A stretch of 64,000 nt of DNA. Source: Membranipora membranacea (taxonomy: Eukaryota > Bryozoa > Gymnolaemata > Cheilostomatida > Membraniporidae). The notes under the pieces were generated by a model. It saw nothing but the letters and a program-made list of their open reading frames with translations, did no database searches and was not told the DNA's origin. Where the stretch lies: NCBI GenBank assembly GCA_914767715.1, contig OU612072.1:25668001-25732000 (forward strand). The letters are read 5' to 3'. Below are positions 1 to 12,600 of this stretch, in pieces. The stretch's first letter is position 1, and each line of letters opens with the position of its first letter. The position numbers and the translations under genes were made by a program.

Positions 1-1045
1 ACTAGTGGCCACCAAATAAGGAAATTCTCGCACAAACATGACTCTCATAGCGGAGCTGTAGTTTTTTAAACAATCCTATTCATTTTTAGTGCTAGTTTTA
101 AAAGGTGATTAACATTTAGCTGAATATATTTAAGACTACTGGGACCACTATGAGAATGGATTGGGATTTGATGTTGACATTTACGTTTTATGTTGCACAA
201 TGCTTTTTAAATAATAACACCGGCAGGTCGGTCCCAACACTCGTTATACAACAGATTGAAAGTCTAAACTCAGCAAATTTGTCCTGATCAAATAAATAAT
301 AATTCTGTCAAAAGAAGTGGGTTCCCCAAGTCCTGAATTATTTAGTTGCAATTTTTTTGAGGCACGTTTTCACGTCGTGAGAAGCGAGTGTGAATTTTAA
401 TGTATGCTGCTGCATAAAATAAAAAGGAGAATACACGGACCCCAAATCCCCATACGTTTAAATCTTTTTTCAACACTTGTCCTATGGATAGACTGGTTCA
501 GTGGATACACAGGATAAAACTTGTCGATGGTGGAAAGTGCCTCAAGGTTGAGTGCTCTGTATTGCTTTTGTGTCTAGGTATGTTGTGATCACCCTGCTAG
601 CAACAAATTTGTCACTGGTGTTTGAACTATGTCAGTTGGGTTATCGGAAACATGAGAAAAGCTAATTCAGCTTTTTATTGAGTTTCTGCAACACTTTCAA
701 TGAAGACTCCAAGGTCACCAAAATACGTCAATATTCATTTCAACGAATATGACAAAAGTTTGCTTGCCATATCTTCTTTTTATAATTATTATTGTATACT
801 TTCAAGCCAACCTCTATAAATAAATAAATTATTATCCTAAATTATCAAGCTTATAAAGCTACTTATAATTCATGTTTTATATTGTAGAAAAGGCTGCCTC
901 TGGATCCATGAATGATGCTTCCATCAGGTGGTAGCTTTTTATTCATAATTATGAAGTTTGGCAAAGCTTCAGCCATTCGCTATAATTTTAGTACAAGCAA
1001 GGTAGATATTTTGCATTTCAACCATACCCTTGACTTATATCCATA

Positions 1046-1477
1046 GACAGGACACCATATGGAGCATTAGCATTGAGGCACTGAGGCATTTAATTGTGGG
1101 CGACGTAACGACATTGGAAGGTGCAGAATCAGTGATGCTATCATTGTTTTTCTGTCCATAATCCGAGTTTTTTGACGTTAACTCGATCAATTTTGATCGG
1201 ATTGTGAGTTTGAAAATTACAATAGATTCAGCAGCTTGTCCTGAACAGTTTGATACTGATTTTGAAGAACAAATAGCATGACGTTGATAACAAGATGCTG
1301 CTGATTGTAAAGCAATTTTCAAATTCAAAATCCGATCAAAACTGAACGAGTTGTGAACAAAAAACCTGGATTGTGGACAGTAAATCAATGATAGCATCAT
1401 TGCTTCTACACCTTCCAATGACGTTACGTCGCCCCACAATTGAGTGCCTCACTTCAGCTGTATATGGTGCCCTGCCT
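1046..1477. repeat. Long foldback (palindromic) element
   Basis: The left half, from ACAGGACACCATAT, reappears as the reverse complement in the right half, ending in a block like ATATGGTGCCCTGCC. The diverged arms are about 200 bp each and share long blocks, such as the GACGTAACG(A/T)CATTGGAAGGTG segment. There is no transposase, so this looks like a MITE or foldback transposon. Open frames here are products of the palindrome, not genes. A partial relative lies near 22450. Confidence 0.75.
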
Positions 1478-1644
1478 ACGTTTATTATTAAGTCTATGCA
1501 TTTACCTGTATATTAAGTCTATGGTTGCAATTTTATGCAAAAGCCTTGCTTCGTCACTTTAAAACTTAGTTGGAACTCACCTTAGCGAAGCTCATTTAGG
1601 GACTGAGGGGAGGGGGGTGAGAAGGGCCGAGGGGTAACACTAAC

Positions 1645-2326
1645 CTGTTAGATCTGAGCGCTGAGGCTCAATATAGAACGATCCGTGACAGAGTCTGTTA
1701 ATCATACACTGATCTACGCAGTCCAGTAGAGACCTCACTGGTTTTGTCTCCACTATAGAACTGCTGCCGCTGTAAAAGCTCTGCTGCTCCTGAATGCCGC
1801 CGCTGAACTTACTCAGTACACATTTACCTATCTCTGGAATAATAGACGGATTACGACATTTAGATGAATGAAGATAGTTTTTGAAAACAGTTAGGCAGCT
1901 GGCTAAAGATTGAGGTGAAAGGAAAGGGTCCGGGTTCACAAAAAAATACCTCACTTAAAAATATGCTACACGGACACATATTGAACGAAAACATGAATGT
2001 TGCAACTTTACTGGTTCCTAGAGAGGTCAAGGATGAGATAATATAAAAGTTTGAATTTTAGTGGTCATATATGCAATCGTAATCAAGGCTTACGCTGGTG
2101 AATATAGAATTCAAATGCGAGTAGATTTCATTTTTGATGGCAAGATGGCAAAACTATCCGCTAAGTATAGCCAGCAAACATTGACACCTACTTGAAGTAG
2201 TACAAATTAAACTTCGACAGATAGTATCCCTTTTCAGATAGAAAACTCACCTAGAACATTCCCAGAGCAGACCTTGAACAGAATCAACGAGAAAAGTACA
2301 AATTTATACATATTGGCAGAGGTCAT
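1645..2326 (-). CDS. Secreted PAN/apple-like cysteine protein (5' two exons, 3' end not found)
   Basis: Two minus-strand exons join in frame. Exon 2326-2251 runs from ATG through a signal peptide (core MYKFVLFSLILFKVCSG, an internal ATG being an alternative start) to a GTGAGT donor. Exon 1902-1645 follows a strong pyrimidine tract ending CTTTAG and ends at a GTTAGT donor. The joined 111 residues are signal peptide, then a mature region with Cys spaced as in PAN/apple modules (LLDCVDQCMINRLCHGSFY). The PAN call is inference from that spacing, and the module is incomplete without the next exon. Downstream on this strand lies the foldback element at 1046-1477, and I could not find a convincing third exon before the window edge. 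The protein is probably extracellular, with unknown ligand. Confidence 0.5.
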
Positions 2327-3670
2327 AGTAACAGCTGCCTCCAAACACACAGTGTAAAGTGGCTCTGTCAGTGCACGGTCCCCTCAAGAGTTCAAACACC
2401 TGATTTCCAGATGATCAATACCTTCTAAGGGATGTTGATTGTTTGTCTGCTTAATTAACATATTGATCACAGCATCGTCCAATAATGAGCTGTACATCCT
2501 CCTACCAATAACATTGACAAAAACAATCAGAGATCGATAAACAGCTATTGAAAAAGGTTTACCAATAAAGTCTGTTTATTATTAAAATTATAGATTTATG
2601 AGTTTTAGCGTCTGTTTGCTGAATAAAAGGGAAAAGAACTATCGTGATCACAAAAAAAGCTTTGTGAACGTGATAATAATGTTTTGTTATTGTAATTTTC
2701 ATATCGTGATCATTGTTGTTTTTAGATGAGTGAGATCGTCTAAAACACATAGATAACCTCCCATCATGAGAATAATATCACTTAGACCAAAATTTAATGA
2801 TACCTTGTACTGACAAGGGTACTTAAGCTCTTGATAGAGTTTGATGATTACCTCCATATCCTGTTCACATCAAAAGGCACATTCATGATTTAAGATAAAC
2901 ATCATGGACAGTACAAATCATTATTCATTTGTTCTTTTCTCCAATGTACTTTTCATACCATGACCATAGCTGTTTATAGAGGAGAGAGACAGTCTTAAAT
3001 ACACAAATCACTTCTCAGGGGGGGGGGGGGGCGCTGACAATAACAATACCGTTAAGCTAATATAATTTTAATAACTGTGCACTGATGCTGCATGACATTT
3101 AGCACTCCCTGGTTCTGTTGACTGGTTTTCTTGGTTAAAAGAAGCAAATACACGGTCATTGGTCGATAGATAGTACAGAGTCATTAAGATCATTGCTATA
3201 TTTACATCACTTTGGTAAAAGCAGAACTACCTACACCTTCCACAGAGGATAAATCAGTAAATTATTAAGATGAATGAACAGACAATGTACGCTCAATAGT
3301 GCATGTTAACAGCTAGCTCATAGACAATACAACTCTACCTCATGTTCCCATGTTTTTCTCGGCTTGTTTATGTTATCATAATTGACAAAAGGTTGCGTGG
3401 AATTCGAAATCATTGCATTGTGGAACACAAAGTACAAATAAATAAATAATGGGGTTTTTACTCCCAAATACCAGTGCATTAACCTCTAGGAGATTACCAC
3501 AACTTCTCCTTCATAATCACCATGCAGACATGCTTAGACTAACCCCCGCTGTCACAATCTTGTCACAAACGTCACTAACTTTTCTGACAATCTTGTGACG
3601 CACTAGAGCCTTAGTTTCCCTGTTATGTAGCCCGAGTTCCCCTGTTATGTAGTATTAGCCTCAGCTCCCC
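2327..3670. other. Intergenic, no gene seen
   Basis: Between the PAN-like gene and the NKRF stop codon there is only AT-rich sequence and a poly-G tract near 3020-3031. Part of it must be the 3' untranslated region of the NKRF gene. Confidence 0.5.
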
Positions 3671-6600
3671 CTATGTAGTAGTCGTAGCCTCAGACCAGAC
3701 AATCTCAGCACCAGGAGGTATCACTGAGCACCAGTCAGAGTTATAAGATCCACAGTCTATTATCTGTTTTATCTGCTGACCCAGTGGTACTCCCTCCCTC
3801 ATCACTGTCAGACACCTACGGTTGAATCAGGCAAATATAATTTTCAGGTGATATAACCTGGTATCAGCGCTCAAACTTCGGCCAGGTCACCCAATGAAGA
3901 GGGAGAGAGAGTTCATTGGGTTACTGGAGGTGGCTGTTCCTTTGGCTGATGGTAATTGACTGACACTACCAGCAACAAAGGGAATTTTTAAGCTATACAC
4001 ACACGCTAGTATTGCAAGTAAAGGTCGACTTCCATTAGATGAAATTTTGATATTTTATTTTCAAACACTCCTTTTTGTGACTGTGTTTGTTAGTCGAATG
4101 TCAATTGCTATGTCTTCGTCAGGGTCATCATTGGTGTTTGGGAAGTGGAATAACCCACCAGAACAGTTTCAATCTAACCATAAACTTGGGCTATGGCTCA
4201 TGGTACCATGTCTTCCAAATTTTAACTACTTGGTGATATGTTGCTACCACTAACCTGTTATCCCCGTTGCCTCTGCTCTTACTCTTGAGATGACAGACTC
4301 TAGCTGCCGTATGTAGAATTTTTCTCTCCTCTGGGTTAAACTCACTACTGAATATGAGTACGTCACTGCGGCAATCACGTACGTAAGATTTAAAGTAAGT
4401 CAGTGCGCATTGGTGTAAGTTTTTACCATCTGTGCCGAATCCTATACCTGTAATACATCAAAAAATCAGATAATAAAAACCAGAAAATTCATCGACAAAC
4501 AATCAGGGTTGATAAATACTAACTTTGGGTATTTGTTATTGGCAAAATATGGTATTTAGTATTTCCTGTGTTGACTCACAGTCAGTTAGTTAGTCAGTTA
4601 GTAGTCAGTTGTGTGTATTTTTAACCTTGATACTCCATACAATAGCATGCATGTAAAACATGATCTTATTTGCCTTCGGGTACTGAGCAGTTTAGTGTTA
4701 ATAGAGTTAATAATATATAATATATATATATATATATAGTACTAACAAGCGATCAAAATTTTATAGTGCCTGTCAATGTGACCGAGTGTCAGCTATGTAG
4801 TGTAAAGAGCACATACCTTGCCTATGAACTGTAGTCTCAACAGTTACAGGGGCTTTTATTCCTTGACCTTTCGACCCCAATCCACTCCCTAAAAAAGAGA
4901 ATGCAGCAGCTAGGAGTAGGAACTGGAGAATATATGAACATTATTTATGAAAAAAACATAAGCCATCATCATCTTACATGACAAGACAATGGCACAGACT
5001 GGTGGTTTTGGTGTTCGCCATGGAAATGACCAATCATATATAGCAACATCCACATTGCTACCTACTAGTTTGTAACCAAATTGTTGTTAAAAGTTGCCTT
5101 GGACTGAGATTTTACAACACAGACAGAATATTCCATGCTATACAATAAAAAGGGAAATATTTCAGGTATATAATCTTCAGGTTTATGTTTGAGAATATTG
5201 AGGGTGTTTACAGTCCGTCTAAGTGAGGATTGAGAAAAGAGCTCACTAACCTTCGGACCAGCCGAGAGATTTAAGCATAGCCATTCCTTTAGATATACTT
5301 ACTACTTCCTGCTTTTTACTATCTGCTATATTATCTGATGTTACAGCTGAAACAAGACGAATTGTAAGTATCTGGTCAATAATCATGTGTAAAAGAATAT
5401 TATATTTAGTTTGCCTGCATATGGAGATGCTGAATGCAAAAAGTCTATTAAGCTTGAGCATAGAAAAATAAGACAGTGAAGTCAAATGTACATGGACCTG
5501 CGTATTGATTCTCGTATATAAACTGCGGGATGTGATCATGGTGATGTCACTCCATAATGGCTCCTGCATCTAACCCTAAATCTCTGAAACAACAAGCAAT
5601 GGTGACTTTTGGACACTCAATGTTAATACAAGCACTATTACTGGGCTCAATTGACGTCCCAGGTGTGTTTCAACCTGCCTGCAAACTGAGCAACTTGGCG
5701 CCAAATATGGCAGCCAGCAAACTAACAATTTTGACCCATTTAACATACCTTTAGCAGCGGAGCTGAGATTCTTTCTAATAATTATCCAGCATTTCGGGAG
5801 GAGATAATCCACTACCTTTTGGAACATCATATGAGTGGCTATCTTAATGGGCCTAGCATTCGTCTGGAATTTACCCAGTGACCTGATTCTTTTGCCTACA
5901 AATAGACATTGAGAGAACAGCTGAAACCTAGGAACGGACTATCACTCATATAGCCATATCGGTAGATAATCCAAAGCAAAAAGAGCAAATACTTTTTCTA
6001 GGAACCAGAACAAACAGTATGAAAAAATAACTCCAAATAACTAGACTATGAAGACAGGGAGTATGGGAATGTTCCAAATTCCCTGTCTTCATAGTTTAAT
6101 TATTTAGTGAAGAGTCTTGGAACCCTGTTCATTATTGTTATTGTGTTCCAGGTTTTATACCATTTTTATGGTGAGAATGAAAGCTCTTCTTCTATGGTCG
6201 TCTATGCGATTGTCCACATGTCCACACAACACATAGCTGCAGCCAATTAGAAAATACAATACACAAAACTCACGGTCTACTGTGCATACTATACGCCCAT
6301 CTATGGTTATATTGAAGGTATCAGCTGATTCGTCCACTATCTGATCCAGTACATGTTTAGAAGCCTCTAGGCTCATGTGCATGGAGTTTACTGTCTGTGA
6401 TTGAGGAGCGAGCTGCAGTATGAATCCAGCTGTCGGATCATCACAGTTTAATACGAAGAGGTTACCAATCGTTTTAGTCTTCATCTTTATATGTGGCTCC
6501 ACCTAAAAGTCATAACGAAAAATGAGACTATACGAATAAAATATGTCAGTATCCTGAGACGCGGTCTTCACCTGGTACCCCACCCTTTTCAATAATAATA

Positions 6601-9211
6601 TATGAACGGGACAAGTGCAAAAACAACAAATGGCAAAGCCACAAATTACACGTAAGGACACCTCCAAAGAGTACTTGATATTCCAGGTGTCAACGCAATG
6701 ACCAATGAGTTAGGAAGTCCCTCAAAGCAGATTATTTTCTAAGTGATTGTTCGGATAATATTCTCGCTCAGTTACAGGCCACATATGATTACAAATGCTG
6801 GAAATGTATCTAATCAAAGCATATGTTTACAACTTGGCTATTACTGTGCAGGTAATTAATGAGATACAGAGACTATAGCAACTAAGCAAGGTGCATCTCA
6901 CACTCACCTTATGGTAAACATCTTGGTAGCATTTAGTCAGCTGAGGTTTGGGGATATTTACAGTAAATCGATTGTTACTGGATTCTGGATCACTACTTGT
7001 TGAGGGTTTGGACTGATCTGTACAGTTTTCTGTGTGGTTACCATTAGAACTGTCAGTGTTTAACTTAAATGTGTTGCTACCGTTTAGCTTGTCCATTAAA
7101 TCAGATTTTTGTTGTTTTAATTTAGAGTTATCATTTTTTTCTGAGATATCCATTTCTTCTGTCTTTTCTTCAGGTTTAATGTTTCCAGCGCTCACAAACA
7201 CTGGGAACTTAGCTTTACTGGTCGAGGGTCTGTCATCATCATAAGGGGTAACTTCATCATTTTTTCTCTTTTTAGGAGCTAAACAAGAAGTAGAAAAAGA
7301 GAGTGGTTTTTTGTTTTGTAACTGATTTTATTGAATTTATTCTGCTGTCTGAAAACACAATGAAATGGTATTTGGTAAATGGTAAATGAATTAATTTAGT
7401 ATTTTCTATGCTCAAGAAGATGTAATTGCCTAGAAAAAAAGTATACACCAGTAACAACGCTATTTATTATGATAAAAATGTATTTACATATAACTTGACA
7501 GGATTTACCCCCTCTCTTTGCATGGGAAGACAACCAACACTAACAGTTAACCATGTAGGCAGCCAATGACTCCCTGTTCGCATCATAATGCAATAAAATA
7601 TCATATCAGCCATCCGCATGAAAACTATATATATGCATATCATGGAAAGACAAGTTATTATTACTAAGGAGTTATTTCTTACCACTAGTGGCCTGAACGA
7701 ACTGAATTCTCTTCGCCTCTCGCTTCTTTTTATCGTTTCTGTACTCGACTAGTTCTGATAACTGAGCAGCCATTCCATTTATCTCATCCATAACTGGCTG
7801 CGGATACCTGTAATAGGACAAAATAAGTGTTTGTTGAAGACCAACTTTTTTAAATATATCTCAATATGATCTTGAATCGGTACATGTAGATATATATATA
7901 TATTGTTGGACAGTTTGATAGGGAGGACATAGTATGAATCAATTTAGCGACCTGGTTATAATAACAAAATCAATTTTCAATCATCAGAAGATACATTTGT
8001 TTCCGTAGAGGCATGAGTACTTTCACAGAGATTAATTGATTGACAAAATGTTATCGATAAGTTATCAAATTGAAAAGCTGATGACACTTCAATCCTGAGT
8101 TGGGAAGAAGCTGTTATTTTATGCTTGTCATCGGAATCAGTAGTTATATGAAATAATAGTTGATGCTAGGTTAAACAAATACACTATTAGTAAGTCGGTG
8201 AACTAAACTAAGGTCAGCTTGGGCGGATAGGCAACCCGCCTGGACGCTGCACGCACCGAAGGCTACAGAAGGAGATCAGAATCTGACCTTCAGTTTCATA
8301 CGAGAAGCATGACTATTTTGCTCATATCAAAACATGGTGACTGTAATTCATACCTGCAACCATACAACTCCATATTGATAAAGCAGTTGGCGAGGCAGAC
8401 CAGCCTATCCTTGTCATAGTTCTCCGCATGTGCCAGTACAAAACTTTTCTTTATGGCCCATTCTTTGTTAGATTCATGCTCGCCTCTCAAACTATCTACC
8501 CAGGTCTCATCAACCTCAGTGTCTGACTACAATATGAGAGAGTATATGGATTTGTACGGTGATTATAATGTGATGTTAGCATAGGACTCTACGTTGCAGA
8601 CCTTGAACAGAGACATACAGACGAGATGTCATATTGCCTCAACCTTCTAACAGAAGTTGGCGGTAATCCTTTAAGAACCATGTAAGTACAAACTCAGGAA
8701 ATACACTGTCCTATCTATCTATCTATATTAATCAGGCCTAGCTAGAGGGCAGAAAACCGCCCAACCCTAAACAGCGCCATGCTGTTAAAACCACATTCCC
8801 TGGTCTAAACCCTGGTCCTAACATTTAGAGGCATCCCTAAACCGATTTCTTCGACAAATCAATAGGATGTGCTACCTCATCTGAGGTAAGGAAACTGAGG
8901 TAAGAAGTAGTAGTAGTCTTAGTAGGCCTAGCTAGTCGTTCACACCACTGACCAGACCTCCCAAAACAAGCCAAATTTTCTATAAGACATTACCCTCTTA
9001 ATTTGTGTATGTTTGGAAGGTAATCACCTAAAATGTGTGTATGTATAGGTAGAATGTAGATAAATAAGATAGTCAGAGTGAGTGCAGTGAGTGAGGCTCA
9101 TCATCATTCTAAAAATAAATCAATTCATTTATTTTGTCAGACAGTGTTTACAAAGTCAATGCCCCCATACTCTTGCAGTAAAAAGACTTTACTTATGACA
9201 AAACTTACCAT
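3671..9211 (-). CDS. NKRF: NF-kappa-B-repressing factor homologue (XTBD, G-patch, R3H)
   Basis: Minus-strand exons: 9211-9209 (the ATG alone, then GTAAGT), 8526-8354, 7807-7683, 7278-6908, 6502-6274, a small exon ending 5749, 5346-5251, 4888-4817, 4447-4255 and 3815-3671 (stop). The protein is about 480-490 aa. Residues ~10-85 form an XRN2-binding XTBD domain (NKEW..., LVCLANCFINMELYGCRYPQ). An NLS-like PKKRK follows, then an acidic/Ser-rich linker and a region resembling a dsRNA-binding fold. A G-patch (GMAMLKSLGW then GLGSKGQGI) and an R3H domain (EERKILHTAA...SKSRGNG) complete it. Known NKRF is nucleolar, recruits XRN2 through XTBD and activates the helicase DHX15 through its G-patch in pre-rRNA processing. 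The acceptor of the small exon near 5774-5811 is uncertain: the best-looking site at 5774 does not keep frame with its neighbours, while one at 5811 does but is weak. CDKN2AIP is the other XTBD family but lacks G-patch and R3H. Confidence 0.88.
4560..4740 (+). repeat. Possible LINE 3'-tail remnant with TA microsatellite
   Basis: The segment near 4660 (ACATGATCTTATTTGC) matches the 3' tail of the LINE copy at 33.1 kb and is followed by an (AT)n run near 4713-4738. It is probably the tail of a retroposed copy in an NKRF intron. Confidence 0.35.
6045..6095. repeat. 16-bp perfect inverted repeat in NKRF intron
   Basis: ACTATGAAGACAGGGA at 6045-6060 is repeated as its exact reverse complement at 6080-6095, with a 19-nt loop. 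It may be a small foldback element; no function is evident. Confidence 0.6.
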
Positions 9212-9652
9212 GATGCTGCAAGTTGTTTAGTGATATTCGTATCTCACAGAAGCCAAAATGGACAGAGTGAGGCCAGTGAAAACGGACTAAATGAAAAAAT
9301 TTACTTCTTTTTCAATTTTAATCAAGGCATGTTTCAGTTGATGCAATCGCCCCACAAATACTGAGTACTGAGTATAATATTGTATTCTAAAATAAGAATT
9401 GGAGTGCCTCAAAGACCTATTAATAATTTGTCAAGGTCAAAGATTGGCCCATTGAGCCGCTTATTGATAAGGGCCCAGATATGTCAAAGCAAATATGGAG
9501 TTTCGGTTCGACCTTCTGATCCTTGTTTCATAATACTAGGAAAAAAGTTGGCAAAACACAAACATATCAAGCTTCATAAGTCTTTTGCAAGTTAGATACG
9601 CGCTTGCATATTGATCTTTCTTGTAGCTGAAACTGATCTTTAACCCTGCAGC
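9212..9652. promoter_or_regulatory. Presumed bidirectional promoter NKRF / IRP
   Basis: The NKRF start codon (minus, 9211) and the IRP start codon (plus, 9653) face away from each other with 441 bp between. Both 5' untranslated regions and the transcription starts must lie here unless further upstream UTR exons exist. I see no clear TATA box and no CAGTG-loop iron-responsive element. Confidence 0.5.
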
Positions 9653-12600
9653 ATGCCTGGTAAGTTGGCAACATATGTATTCTAGATTTGACTTCCTCTC
9701 ACACATTATTACTGATCAATAAGATTGTGATAATAATACATAATTATTATGTATTATTATCACAATCTTCTAACTTAACTAAGCCTTATTTATTATGATA
9801 ATAAGGCTTAGTTAAGTTAGAAGATAGATTTGTTTGCAGTATGTAGAAAGAAGTAGAAGGTTGTGCTGCATCACTCCTTCAGTTCAGTGACCAGTCAGTC
9901 CTTGATTGATATCTCCATTTGGTATGAATCAACTGTTTTTTTGGTTGTATGTTATTATCCATTACTGCATTGAAATGATATCCAGGCCAGGTAGTGTACT
10001 GCATGTTTGAAGCAAACATTTCTCATGTTGTTATTTGTACACGAAGACTTGGGCTCATTGCCCAGCTGTATTCATGTCTATAAGGTTTTGTAAAAAATAA
10101 ATATACATTACTCCACGCAAATCCATATATATATATATATATACTATTAGTTTAATACGTTCATAGACCTGTATCACAAACCTCAGTTGGCTTTCGATTA
10201 TGTTAGCGAGGCCCATCAACCATAAGCCTTGCTTTTGCTATGTTCACATCATGATGTTGACATCCCCTGTTGCAGAGCTTGTACTCAAATACCGATTGAC
10301 TCAATCAATATTAGTTTCCAGGACATCAACATAGATCAAGCCATCTTTGCAACTAAACCTTAGCAAGTGTGTTGTCCTCGACATACTGTCAACTTTCTGG
10401 GACTAGGCCTACAGGAAATAACTTAAATTAGGCCACTTTCAACTTTCCATTCGTATTGTTGTAGGTGAGAAGAATCCTTATGCTCCATGCGTGGATAAGC
10501 TCAGTGTTGGTGGTAAAGAATTCCAGTTCTTCAATCTCACTAAGCTGGGAGATGACAGATATGGTAAGAGACTGAAATGCTGAGTCCCCAGTGATGCCTA
10601 TTTGTGCTGCCCTATTTGTTTATGTGGTGGTGTTTAAAAGAAAATTTGGTGTGTTAATTATGAGGCTTAGAACTTAGTTTGATTTTAATGTGGTGTGTTA
10701 AATCCTGGTTAAATATGACAATTATATTGCCATTACCAAAAATATGTAAACATTGACAACCACATAATTTCTGAATGACATGTTTTGATGCTCAAAGTGA
10801 AAGTCAGCCTTGAATATGAATTTACAGCTCTACTTTTTGCTGCTCAATTATGCCTATGCAACTTGTGTTCAATATTCCAAACTCTCAGCGAAGAATATCA
10901 GCGGGTTAGTCAATTGTTGGAGTGCCCCATAGACACATAGACAAATATATGTTGTTACTAGGTCTATGTCGGATCACCTCTGATTGTAGATCAGTTACCG
11001 TACTCAGTGAGGATCCTACTGGAGTCTGCTGTGAGGAACTGTGATAACTTCCTCGTTAAGCAGGACGATGTTAAGAAGATTCTGGATTGGCAGAAGAATC
11101 AATCAAACGCCACCGAAGTTCCCTTCAAACCTAGCAGAGTTATATTGCAGGACTTCACGTAAGACATCATGTTCTATATTTGTAACAAATCATGAAAGCA
11201 AGATAGACCCAGTGTAATGTGTATATGTTGTTTTGACACTCTTAATAGTATTTCTGCACCCGCCATATTAGGTACTTTTAAAACCGCTAGATTAGATATG
11301 TACGAGGCTTTGGTAGAGCTAACCGTTAATTTGGACTGTAGTACTTTAATCTTTGGACATGTCGGTTGGTGTAAATGCACATCATTGATTTGAGCTTAAT
11401 CAAGTGTAGACTTACTCTACTAACTACCCTCACGCTTGGTAACATAGTCAAGACCGACTCAGTCTGTAAGATGATGTTTCCAATGAATTAAATGAAGTCA
11501 AGTGTAGTCCTATGCTACACAGCATCATAGCTACCATCATACTAGTTAACATTATGTTAGATCGACCATGCACTGACATTGTAAAACAGGAAATTGGATA
11601 TTAATATCGATCAAGCTGTGTTTGCATGCTGTGATTTACCGGTAGCATCACATATTGGTCTTTGCCCTGAGGACAGTCTGGGTCACTAAGGTTACTTAAC
11701 TTTACAATATGTTTATTCTATCAACTTCAAGGGGCAGGTTGACCCTCCTAAATATTTCCATATCAAACTGTAATTCAAGCTGAAGTACCATCTGGAATGA
11801 TCATCAGATGTAGGTACAATATCCAGTTTGCAGATTTGAGACAGTAGTTTTGTATTCTCCACTAGGTTCCACCATGTCATGTTGGCTACCTCCTCATCCC
11901 TGTATGGTATGATGTATGGTTGATGACCCCGTGTTTAGGTCTATGGCATCATTTAGCATTCAATCTTAATTCATTGCGAAACGTTACCAATCTCATGTAC
12001 GCTTATGTTTTTTTTACAGTGGCGTGCCGGCTGTGGTTGACTTTGCCGCCATGAGAGATGCAGTGAAGAGACTCGGTGGTGACCCAGAGAAGATTAATCC
12101 CATCTGTCCTGCAGACTTAGTTATAGATCACTCTGTGCAAGTGGACGTCGCCCGAAGGTTAGTGAAGTACAGGAACTACTGGTTCTCGGTCTGTTTTCAA
12201 CTGAGAAATGCGGCAAGAAGTCCTATGTGTCCCAACACAAAATAAGCGTCGAGAGCCTCAATGGCTTTACTCTTTTTTAGACCAGACCTTAATTGATCAA
12301 GATCCGTGGTGAATATCAGACGGCCCAGAATTTATCCAAGTGATGAAGAAGAGGGTGTAAATTAATTCCATCAGTTGTAACAGTTTTTTTGTGGGCACAC
12401 TTATGCCCAATTAGTGTCAAGTCTCTTTTTTACAAGATATGCCTACTGTGTTAAAAGCTAATGTGGTTAGCATATCTGACTATAGCTAGAAGATAGCCAG
12501 GGCTGGATGGTGTTATTTGCAATGTCATGACTTAGCAACTTTAACAAAAATGTTTGTTTCCTCAAATTTTGATAAATGGTCCTGATTGAAAAATTGCTAT

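Noticed and set aside
1035-1439. 134-codon minus-strand open frame
   Set aside because: It lies wholly in the palindromic element; its two halves are reflections of the same repeat.
9212-9652. Iron-responsive element in the IRP 5' region
   Set aside because: I saw no CAGTGN loop with a bulged-C stem.
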